DNA of 64,000 nucleotides from Epinephelus fuscoguttatus (taxonomy: Eukaryota; Chordata; Actinopteri; Perciformes; Serranidae): assembly GCF_011397635.1 (NCBI RefSeq), contig NC_064756.1, positions 20,514,907 to 20,578,906 on the forward strand. Reading direction: 5' to 3'. This document shows, one piece after another, positions 39,746-51,300 of the stretch. A program made the translations under genes and the position numbers. The notes under the pieces are model-generated. The model worked only from the letters and a program-made list of their open reading frames with translations. It had not been told where the DNA came from and ran no database searches. Each line of letters opens with the position of its first letter. Positions within the stretch are counted from its first letter, which is position 1.

Positions 39746-41990
39746 GGAGCACAGTGCACTAAACACCACGGTGGGGTCAGTTAGTAGGGTACTACATAAC
39801 TACATTACAGTTTAGCCACAAATTTAATTCACAGCTATTTTACAATTTGAACTAGAAAAGGCAACTTTATAAAAAAATAATAATAACTGTGCTCACAGCT
39901 GAACCATCTGAAATGACAAAGTTTAACATGTTGAGTCTTTAAAGCTCTTAAAACAATACAAATTCTCATTTTCTGCTGAAATGTGAATTACAGCTGAAGA
40001 TGAAGTACTGAAAGAGCTTTAAGTGCAGATGCTGTAAACAGTGGACTCTTAGCTGTAGTGTAGGGGAGACCGGGGCCAGGAGTGACATTGTTTAATAAAA
40101 CCATCTTGAACTATCTAAATACAGTTTTTTATGTAGGTAACTTGCATGTGCTGTTCACTTGTTAACAGTCACTAACAGCTTTTACAAGCAACATTAGAGT
40201 CACAGTATTGATTGAAACATTAAAGTCAGATGGTACATCCTGTATGAGTGATTGTAACAGCACACTTAATACTTTCATATAAACACCAGGGACCACAATA
40301 AACTTCCAAGAATATAGATATGGTTAAATTAATAACTAATTCCAGTATAATTAAAACAGTATAATTAATCATATCAAGTATGAGACATCAGTTTGTCTGT
40401 TTGCAGACAGAGAGGGATAATCACAGTGTTGTTTGCAAAATGTGGCTCATTTTTAACTACAAACCAAATTTACCTATGGGTACAAATAAATAAGTTTTTA
40501 TCCCAACTCATCAAATATAGCCTCTTTGCCAGTGGGATTTCACGTCTACGTATGATGCACTGTAACCTGAGTCTGTTGTTGATGTTCTGGGACACTGCGT
40601 CAGTGTATGCTCGGAATGTGCGTTGTGTCTTTTAAAAATACCCTCTGTTTTCTGCTCGTTAGAGTCATACAGTCTTTTTCAAAATACACTTACAATGGTG
40701 GCAAAACCCCTGGTTTTTATGTTTATTTCCTTGTGCAACCTTAAAAGAAAACATCGTGGTTTGGCTTAAAACTCACATGGGAAGCAAATAGTGGGCTCCC
40801 AGGTGAAGGTCCGGGGTTTCTTGAACCCATTCACCTCCCCACACACTTGGACTTTCTCTTTTTATTACATTGCTACTTTACAAGGTGACACACATTATAT
40901 TGCTGCAAAAGTTGGCTTTGTGCGTCAGTGTCTGACTGAAATCACTGACAAAGTGATGGTATTTGACGAATTCATTGTGAGTACAGGCTGAAACAAAATA
41001 ACCTTACCCCATGTTACCACAGAGCACATTCAGTGTTTGACGGTTCGGTCTCATTTCTGATTGGTGCAGTTTGAGATGTTACAAGAGCCCCTTGTATAAA
41101 ATAATTTCATATCTCCAAAATTTATCCTGGGAGAAAAACTTTGACAGGTATGAGACACTAGTTTGTCCTTTGGCAGGCGAGGGATCACAGACCATGTGCA
41201 TAATGAGTTCAGCTGTACTGTCTCATTTCTGTTTGGTGCAATTTGAGATGCTACACTTGCCCCTGGTCTCCCCTATTTGGTAAAAGACATTAAAATGACA
41301 GTAAGGCATAAAAGATGAAAGCTGTTGAAATGTTAGTTTATGTGTACTGTAAGTGGTGAAATTAGTTGATTGCAGCTTAATTTGAAGTGCTGTGTGCATC
41401 TTAAAGCAGCTGAACTAATGAATAAATATCTATTTGGTTTTAAATTTAACGAATCTGTAACAAAAATTAAACCTACGCATTAAACTGTAGCTCCATAGTG
41501 ACACTGTAGTATTTCTGTGGAACAATATATCATGAGCCTTCTGCTTATGTAACAACAATATAAGCTACTTCTGCAGGATGCAGATCATAGGTCACTGGTT
41601 CTCCCAGGAGAACTTCAGGGAACAGCAACATGAGTTCATTATTTCCAGCTGGCACAACAGGAACAGAGTTTACAGTCACCGCTGAGGCAAAATGCCTGCC
41701 CTTAATGTTTGTTGTCATTGCAGTGAAGAGCTCTGCCGACTCATTCACATATCGTATTATATTTTAGAATACACTAAATCTGATGGTTCCTGATTCATTT
41801 TGCCCAGTGGAAGAAATCTTGCTGAACTGAGATGCTGCAAGACTCAAACCTGAGATACTATCACTGTATGCAGCTCACAGCAAACTGATCTAGCAGGACA
41901 CCCTGAGCCAGGTGGTTTCCATCAACACACAGGATGAACTGCTGATGCCGCCACTCTGGAATGCACTCATATAGGAAAGAAAAATATAGG
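39746..41990. other. Intergenic region between limk1 and eln
   Basis: About 2.2 kb separates the limk1 promoter from the elastin poly(A) region. It is mainly the element at 40061-41275. The rest (41280-41990) is AT-rich with no recognised gene or RNA. Confidence 0.75.
40061..41275. mobile_element. DNA element with TAGGGGAGACC ends, with nested repeat
   Basis: Left end TAGGGGAGACCGGGGCCAGG; right end, inverted, TAGGGGAGACCAGGGGCAAG. Internal blocks repeat, for example 'CGGTCTCATTTCTGATTGGTGCAGTTTGAGATG' near 41045 and its relative near 41215. The stretch 40530-40985 belongs to another dispersed family (see 5950-6560 and 59520-60065) and looks inserted. Confidence 0.65.
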
Positions 41991-41994
41991 CAAG

Positions 41995-43467
41995 ACACCA
42001 GATCTTTTAACACATTTTATTTTGTTACTGAATGAAGCAAATAATTGCTGGATTCCGGGAACAAGTCACAAGTGTGTCGTGGAAATATAAAAAGTGCAAA
42101 ACCACACTGTTCCTCCTTATAAAAACAGTTTTAAATAAAGATGAAGAGTATCCCACGGCACATAAGACAAGGTCTGACCCAGCAAGGCTCAAAGACAGTT
42201 CTTACACAGCACCGAGTGAAGGAACCGTAGCCAGCAAACATCATATTAGTACAAAATACAGTACACAAATACAGAAAGAGATGGAGTCACTTGGCAACAG
42301 CGCTCATGAACCTTTGGTCAGTAAGCCTTTTTTTTTTTAAAAGCAGCTCAAGTAAATGAAGAACAATGGGAGCCTACACATCATAAACACTCCGTCTCTC
42401 CCATCAAACAAATTATTCTGTATTGCAATTCTAAACAGTGAATAAATGCAAAAGCAAAGGATTGTTCTTGTTTTATGTTCACACATTCCTGATAACAATA
42501 AAGCTATGAGTCAAAGCATGGTGCAAAAAATCTTGAATAATCATGTAATGACAAGTTACATAAATGTAAATAACTGCTGCAATGAGACTAAACATGTGAA
42601 GCCGACTAAATCGCTCTATCGCAGACAAATAATTAAACATAACTTTGAAGTAAAAGGCAACACTGCTTTTCCCGTGGTTTTTAAACATCCTGTAATGAAT
42701 GAAACACTTTTCGATTGTCTTCCGCACGCTGTTCCTCAGAGCAGAAACTGCTCTTCATACATCCCAAGTTTGGCAACATTAAAAATGCTGAGAAAACTGA
42801 ACTGCATAGCAACTAGAATCAGCAAAGTTGAGAGCAGATGGGTTGGCCGGAGCCCCAATTCCCGCTGCTTTATACCCAGCAGGCCTAAAAATAGCAGCAG
42901 AGAAGACGGGGAGCCAGAGACGACGCTGAGATTGGCCAGATTTCATCGGTTTTTGGACGAGCCTCGACCAACTCATGTCAGAGAGATGACAAGCTCTGCA
43001 CAGCGAGGTGAGACAGTGAGGGCTGTAACACTGAGGACAGTTCACCTTGCTTTAGGATTAAAACCGTGAGGGAAATCATTCATAGGTCATATTGGCAGCC
43101 CGTGGTTCAGTCAGTCTTTCGCACAAAACACACACTCACATTCATGCACAAGAACAACACACAGTGACACAAACACACTCTTTGTATTTTAAGTAGGCTG
43201 GTGCAGCACGGGGAGTTAATGCTGATTAACTTGACCACGTTAATGATTAAAGGCACTTTCAATAACATACGTCACATCAGAGTGTGTACAAAATTCTGGG
43301 TCGGTGGGTTTGTGTAAAAACAGACATTTAAGTCAAGTAAAAAAAAAAAAAAAAAAAACCATCTTTACACGTTTTCTAATGGGGTTTGTTTGCATATAAA
43401 ATGTACATTCTAGATCATGCAGTAGCACCATGGTATCTTGAGGTCACTATGGATCTCAAGAGATCCT
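41995..43467 (-). other. eln 3' UTR
   Basis: About 1.47 kb downstream of the TAG stop. A canonical AATAAA (plus-strand TTTATT, 42016-42021) lies near the end, so cleavage is expected around 41990-42005. A run of about 20 U (plus-strand A, 43339-43358) lies near its start. A 207-codon frame on the opposite strand (42446-43069) has no recognisable protein and is probably chance. Confidence 0.75.
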
Positions 43468-46400
43468 CTACTTCCTCCTCCCACAGAATTTGCCCTGGCA
43501 TCCTGCGACTCCACCTGCAGCAAACAACCAGGATTACAGTTCAGTCTCTTAAAAGAACACACTGGAGATAATGCAAGTTAACATGAAGTTAGAAAAAAGG
43601 TCTTTTACCTCTGTAGCCCCCTCCTCCTCCTGCACCACCAAGGAAGCCCTGCAATGGGCCGTACTTGGCTGCTTTGGCTGCAAAACAACAAAAAGCACAA
43701 ACAACATCAGCTATTAAACTAAATCTCTCTTCTACTATACAAATGTTTAATGACTTGTGTTCCACAAAACGTCTCTTTATTTTGCTGGTACAGCTGAGTG
43801 AAGTTTACGACTTGTGGATGTGTGGTATTTCCCACAGCATCCATCCAGCAATTATACTGTACCACCAGCCTCCCAGAGAGGCTGTTATAAGCTAAAGACA
43901 GATGACTAATTGATGTTCACCACTAGTGAAGCAAACAGATGCTGTCAGTGAAATCACAGATGGATTTATTGATGAAGGTGGCAGGTAGGGAACAACCCAC
44001 AATGCAAGTGGATGTTCAATACTGTCATACTTCCGGCTTCTGAAGTAAGCTAGGCTTATCTGTCTGGATGTGCGTGGGTGGAAACCACTTCACACGACAA
44101 GAAATCTTTCATTTCTGCACTTTACGGAACTTCAGCAGGTGAATACTGAACATACAGCCATTTACATCAGTGAAGGCAACTCAGCTGGGTTGCGGTCTCT
44201 CTCTCGGGCACAGAACAGCAGGCTAGCGCTGTCCATGCAATGAGCCACGAGCACCATTCAACCTTTACTAAATAACTCCTGCTTAAAATTGCTGTCTTCA
44301 TATGTCTTGTCGTGTCAGCTAACCAATCAGAACATTACATCTAGCAACAAGGAAACATTTGTATGTGAAGAGAGCGGCACAAACGTAACTATTGTGAACT
44401 GCCTTACAATACTCTCAGTAAAGTCAGTGATATGTAAAAAAAGAAACAACTATGTACTGGACAACAATGATGCCTCAGCGACTCAAAATAATGACCTGTT
44501 GATAAAATGGTATCAGATAACTCAGATACTGTGAGAGATCAAACCGATAACTGTAGTTACCTAAGAAACCAGGCATGCATTCCTTGAAATAATCCCAACA
44601 GCTATAATCTCAGCTGTTCAGGAAAATGCAGATTATCACAAGTTCATCGCACTGGTTGTGCCGTGCCATCTGCACTGACAAGCACACATAGTGCCGACCC
44701 ACCCTTTTCCAATCTCATCTAAATAATCTGACATGCCATCGAGCAGAGAGAAAAATTGGAAAATGGGATGTGGTGCAGGGGACACTTGTGTGGCTGAAAC
44801 TACCTATTATCCTACTGTCCTTCATAATGTGGTGTTTGTGGGTGCATAAAGATGTGAGGGGGTGGGTATTTGGTACCTTGTTGAGGAGTCAGTGGAGCTG
44901 GTACATAACCACCTGGAAAAATGAAAGAGGAGATGGTACCATTAGACTAATGCTAAGATGAAACCACTTCGGAGCTGTCACAGTGGTTGATATTTTTGTC
45001 CCGGCCACGATGTGGAGAGGAACAACTGTTGACATTAGTGGAAGATCACATGGGAGGCACGTGGGCCTTGTTCAGACTGGTAGCAAAACCCTTTTTCTGG
45101 CATATCCAGATTGATTTTAGAAAGTCTGGACACCAAAAAACAAACCACAGTGCAATTTTTGCTAATCTGATCCAAGCTACATTTGGAGTTAGTTGGTAGA
45201 AATGTGATTCCAATCACATTTCTACCATGGATGTTTAAAGAGACCTGGATTGGTGTTGGAGGCGGGGCCCCATTCAAAGTTGCTTAGTGGCGCATGAAGC
45301 TAAAAAAGCTACCATGGGCCCCATGGTATCATGTCTCTGACCACAAAGTTGTAATTCCACATTCGGCAACTTGGTAAAATTGGCTTCAAAGTCCAGCGCT
45401 GTTCCCATGGACTTGACTTCCACAAACATATCGCAGTCCAAATGCTCTAGCTGCACAAATCGGAATTCAAAGTTTTTTTGGGTCATTCACAACACAACAC
45501 ACAATGACGACGTCAAATCCAGAATGACGGAAGTGCTTAGCGGAATCCATCCTGATTGTTTGGAGGGCGAAAATGGTGGATCTCCGTTATGCTTCCGTGT
45601 TGGAAAGTGGCCACCAGCATAGCTACGTAGTCACTGACCTACATCAGCAACCTGATCTAACTCCGAAGACGTCGAAATCTGGTGCTTGGGCAGTGACTTG
45701 TGGTGTCAGATACTGACAAAAAAAGCCGTCCTTTAACGTTGGCATAATACACAGCCTGTCACCTTTACAAAGTGGTGGACGCGTCTCGTAAGGTTATAAA
45801 GTCAAACCCTGTTCTTTTTTTCCTAAACCAAATTCCCGTTTTGTTGTAGTGTGTTTATTTTAAAAGAGCCTGTATGTAGACATTAAATTTCCTGTGTAAA
45901 CTGAGGTGTATTTTGAAAGAAGACAATGCGTGTACTGGGCAGAACTTGACACGGTGTCCCAGAGCGTCAACAACCAACACCCAGGGTACCTTTCACTTCG
46001 TATCTGGATGTGGAAAGTCCATGATACACAAATCCAATCTGACCAACTTGCACATAACAGTGCAGACAGTCTGTCTTAAAGATCTGATTTGAAGAAAAAA
46101 TCTGATTTGCCCGCAGGAGCCTTAGATCTGCTGAGCTGTCTGATCCAGAGATGCTTTTAGCATATTCAAGTAACCAGACCAGCGGTGATGTTTTCCTGCC
46201 TGTGGTCTGCATTTAAACGACACGGAAAAGTATTCTTAGTTAAAGCTCGGCAGAGGGAAGGTGCTCAAGGTTTTGTGCATTTACACTGCTGAAATTTGAA
46301 TAAAGTGAACTCTGACACAGTCTAATTTTCTTCTGATGTATTTTGCCAATGGTAGGAAGATTAAAATTACATTAAACATCAATATAATTTGAATTTGCTC

Positions 46401-48261
46401 TTCTGTCTATAGTAATCCAATTAATTTCTTTGTAATTAGGTGCTCAGAGAAAAAAACACAGGCCATTATTATTCAAACACAAATTAATTCCCTTGTGCAA
46501 AGTCAGCCTCCCATGTGTGTTAGCAAGTTGTGTGTGAGACATTAGAAATAAATTATGTTAAAAGTGAAAAGCCCTTTTTGCTTCCATGAGCTGAAGAAAC
46601 CAAGTGAATATGAATTGTTTCTATAATAATTGTATGTAATCCATATGCTATGTGTTTTCATGACCAAATTCAATAATTTCATCACAAACATTTAGGACTT
46701 TTCAAATTTAATCAGAGATTAATTAAGGTTGCATCTCTCTACTGTGCTGAGGCTAGAGTTGTATTGTTTCTTGCGAAAGTGTCCGGCATAAAGAAAAGGA
46801 GAGAAGGAGACTTGTCTAACATGCAGGGCTGATGACCCCTGAACTAATATTTTCAACATGTAGTATGAGAAGAATTCTAATAAATTGGAGGAGGTAAAAT
46901 TTCCTGCCATTCTGCACTAGCTCTCCCCTCCCTTTCTTTATGCTCTCAGCTCTAAAGGGTAAAGTGATGAGTCAGTTCTCCTGTCCTTTCATCCATCCAG
47001 CTGTGTTACCTGGCTGTCGGCAGTTGGGCAATAATCCGCCTCCTGATCCAGAAACAAGGATGAAAAGTTAGACAATCGTCTGTGCGCTAAGTCCGTGTCT
47101 ATGTGGAGGCAGGTTGGCGTAACGTATTGCATGTACCCAATATTCCAGTAGCAGCAAAAACAATACTGACAAAGTACAAATGACGAGGGTTTAAAGGAGC
47201 AGTGTGTAGGATTTCGTGGCATCTAGTAGTGAGGACTGCAGATTACAACCTGCTAAAACGTCTCTTGTGTCTCCCGTTTTGGATTTGTATAGTTTTCATT
47301 GTTCAGGAGGTTTTAACCAGGAGCTGAATTATCTGTGGAGGTCTCCTCCTCTTCAACACAAACAGACCAGGAGATTTCATGCAGCAGTTCGATGCCGCTT
47401 GTCATGGAAATGACAGTGGCTGAAATGAAAAACATGAATGGCCCCATCTAGAGCCAGTGTTTGGTTCACCTGTTCTGGGCTACTGTAGAAACCTATCGGT
47501 GCAACAAAATGGCCTCTGTGGATGAGGACCTGCTCCCTATGCAGATGTAAACGGCTCATTGTAAGGTAATGAAAACACACTTCTTATTTTCAGGTGATGC
47601 CAAACGTGGACTCCTGGTTAGCATTCCTTCAGTGTTCATTGTTCAGGATGCTTTTAAAGGGAGTTATATTACCCGCAGAGATCTCTTCCTCTCCAAAACA
47701 AATGGACCAGGTGATTAAACTGGTAAAAACACTGAATAAAGCAGTCTCATGTTAAAAATCTGTGTTTTTCTGAAGCTGTTCGGCTCGTCGCAAAGGGGCT
47801 GCTAACTACGGTTGCCAATGCCAAATGGCCTATCTAGAGCCAGTGTTTGGTTTGTTCGTTTTGGGCTACATGGCAGTGCAACATGGTGGACTCCAAGGAT
47901 GAAGACCCACTCCCTATGTAGATATAAACGGCTCAGTCTGAGGTAACAAATACACAACGATTCTTATTTTCAGGTGATGACTGACTAAAGAAAACATACT
48001 TTTTATATTATATTCCATTATATCCAATATATCCCTCTGAATCCTACACACTGGACCTTTAAAAACTTTTCTGTAACTATATGTAAGTAAACATGGTAGT
48101 GGGTACCTTCATGACGCAGAGAGTATGGATAATTAAATAAATAAAAATCAGTATTAAACCAATTTAAAATTATGCTGAATTTATTATGTTAAAATGTTGC
48201 TTGTCTTTTGTATTTGTCCAGTTTTCCTCGCAAGAAACAACACTTACTGTTCCTCTAAACA

Positions 48262-48315
<54 letters not shown>

Positions 48316-51300
48316 ATCCCACTATTTCCTTCCTTTGCCTCCACCTTGTTAAGATAAATGGCCCTATTGCGTCGACTGTTGGGTCCTTTCCACTGATTTA
48401 TGACACAACCAATGGACCGCAAAGGTCACGACACAGACTGCTGTTCGCCACCAACACAACTAACAAATATAATGTTTTGGTGTCACCAACTCATCGCACA
48501 AACAAAATCAAGAGCATCCTTGTCAGCAAGTTAAAGTTTAAACATTTGTGCACAGGCACAGATATGCACAGGAAGCAGTTTAAGTACCTGGGTAATACTG
48601 TTGGGGGTAACCTCCTTGAAACCCTGGAACCACACCTGTAAAATTAAAAATACAGTTACCGTGGTGACAGAAAAATGTCATCACTGTGTATGCTGACAAT
48701 ATAAGTTGGCTCATTCGATAGACTAATTAGTGTTGTCAGGAGACCTGGCAGCATAAAGCATCATCAGGTACACTAAACTGTGAGTAAACAACCCAGTAAC
48801 AGCTCAGAGTGACTCATTAAGTACGTACAACATGAGAACTTGACCTGTTTTACAAGATGCCAATAATTATTCACCATTTGGTAAATGAGGAGAGTTATTA
48901 AAACCATCTGTGGACACATTTCACACAGACAAATATCTCTCTGGCCACTGGGAGAAGGATTAGGGCCATGAGTTTTAGGAGGCCGCACTGTTGGCTGTTA
49001 CTGTGTGATTACACTCATCCCTCATTGATGGGCAGAGGAAGAGCAGGAGGAGGAGGAGAGGCAGCAACAGAAGCTGCACTGCACAGAGTGTACAGTATGT
49101 GTGCCATATTAACCCCCCCAAAAAATAATACCGGAGGAAACGGAGCAGAAAGTACAAACGACCATGCACCCCTCACCTGGCTGATAAACACCGCCACCTC
49201 CAAGATTGCCGTAACCTGTTCAAGTAAATAGCAAAGAAACAAATCATGATGATGTGTCTATACTTGTGCAGTGAGTATGATTTATTATCAGTTTTTTGGT
49301 TGCTATAGCTGTTGTCATTTCTCCCCCTGCAGTGGCTGGTGGCTCAGCTGAGGTCACAGTAACAACGTCATCCAAACGTCCTCTGGCAGAGTTCAGCTGT
49401 GTGAGGGCAGGACTCTCCACGGGTTTGTGTTATCTTCAAACAGTCGCACTTTGATGCTGCACACAGTATTTTTAACCATAATCAGACTCCATCAGGAAAT
49501 GTTGTGTTGTTGACTTGCTCCATTTACAAACTCCTAACGGTGCTGCAACACTACAGGGACCACTGCCTTTGGGGGGGGTGGATTTGGCGTAACTAGTTTG
49601 GTGAGTTGCTATGTTTCCACGCCTTTTTATAATATCAAAATATTTCAAAAAAGTTTTTACGCTTGAGGGAAGTGGAAAAGTTGGTGTATCACTAATGCTA
49701 ATAATGGAAACAGATGTGAATACATGATCAAATAAAGTCATGATATGAGTGACGCTGAGATGGGAAAGTGGCTGACGGTATGCCACGAATGGCTCAGTGG
49801 CATACGCCGATCCCTCAGCAGCATGGGCCAATTTTTGTTTCCTAGGACAGCGAAGGCATGACCTGCCTTACTCTGCCTCTGAGCTTTCCCTGACATTTAT
49901 ATGTTAATCCTATCCATTTTCACTCCCTGTACCTTAACCTAACCAATCCACCCAAGGAATGCAATGAGTACTAGCTGATCAGAAGGAGAGGAGGGCTGGT
50001 CATTTCTTTGCTATCTTACAAAAAGTGGTAAAGAGTAAAGAGTGGTATGCCGCTTGTGTTCCACTGGCACATAATGTTTCCTAATGACAGGGGCCACTTG
50101 AAAGGGGTAGGCCATCCTCAGTGATGCCTCATGATACTGTGACGCCATAAATATATACCTTTTCTTTTTCCAGTGACAATGTATTGCAACATAGCGCCGT
50201 AAATAAACATATGACTTTAAGTTAAGTCTATTCTGTTGTCGGGATATGTGTGATGCTTTTGAAACGGGAACTGCCCATTGGTTCGACAGCCCATTGGTTC
50301 GACATCCCATTGTTCCGACCATATTAAACTCATTGTTCCGAAGTCCGTTCCGAAATCATCATGATACCCTGCGGTTAAGGTCTGGTTAGGTTTAGGCACA
50401 AAAACCACTTGGTTAGGGTCAGGAAAAGATCATGTTGTGGGTTAAAATGAAAAAGAAAGTGACAAACACATAAGCCATGAGCCTGCTCTGCCTCAAGCCG
50501 GTCGCAGCGTACCATACGCCCGCCATAAGCCGTTCAGCACCGCGGACAGTCAGACTAATGGGATGTCGAACCAATGGGCTGTCGAACCAATGACATGGAC
50601 CCTTTGAATTGACAGTAAAGTAATTTCACATCGGCACATCTCTGCTGATGTACCCTGAAGCGGGAACTGCCCATTGGTTCGACATCCCATTGTTCCGACC
50701 ATATTAAACTCATTGTTCCTAAGTCCGTTCTGAAATCACCATGATGCCCTGTGGTTAAGGTCTGGTTAGGTTTAGGCACAAAAACCATTTGGTTAGGGTC
50801 AGGAAAAGATCTTGGTGTGGGTTAAAATGAAAAAGAAAGTGACAAACACATAAGCCGTGAGCCTGCTCTGCCTCAAGCCGGTCGCGGCGTACCATACGCC
50901 TGCCGCGAGCCGTTCAGCACCGCGGACAGTCGGACTAATGGGATGTCGAACCAATGACATGGACCCCCCTGAAGCTAATATTAGAGCTACCCTTAGCTAA
51001 CATGGCTATTGTTAGGCTAACCACTGTAGCCAGTCTGACTGATTTATAATATAAGGTTAGCGCCAACTACCACTACTACTGATAATATTAATGATGGTAA
51101 TATTTTTAATGTTAATAGCAGAATGCCATCACACTGTACATCAAATAAAATGCCATGTTGTGGAACATTAACCAGGCAGACCTATAGCATATTATTTCTT
51201 ATTCGCTATGAATACTTGACTTAGACTTGGTTTGAACTTCCACCCTTGTTGTTAGCTAATCCCCATTTCCCTCCTTTTGCCCATGTCGTCCTACTCTAGC

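Noticed and set aside
42446..43069. A 207-codon open frame on the plus strand
   Set aside because: It lies antisense to the elastin 3' UTR, has no recognisable domain or repeat of known type and no sign of splicing or promoter; probably chance.
48186..48641. A 151-codon plus-strand frame
   Set aside because: Crosses a CA microsatellite and runs antisense through a well-supported elastin exon.
50380..50420. Telomere-like GGTTAG phrases
   Set aside because: Not tandem TTAGGG; they are part of the internal sequence of a dispersed element present twice here.
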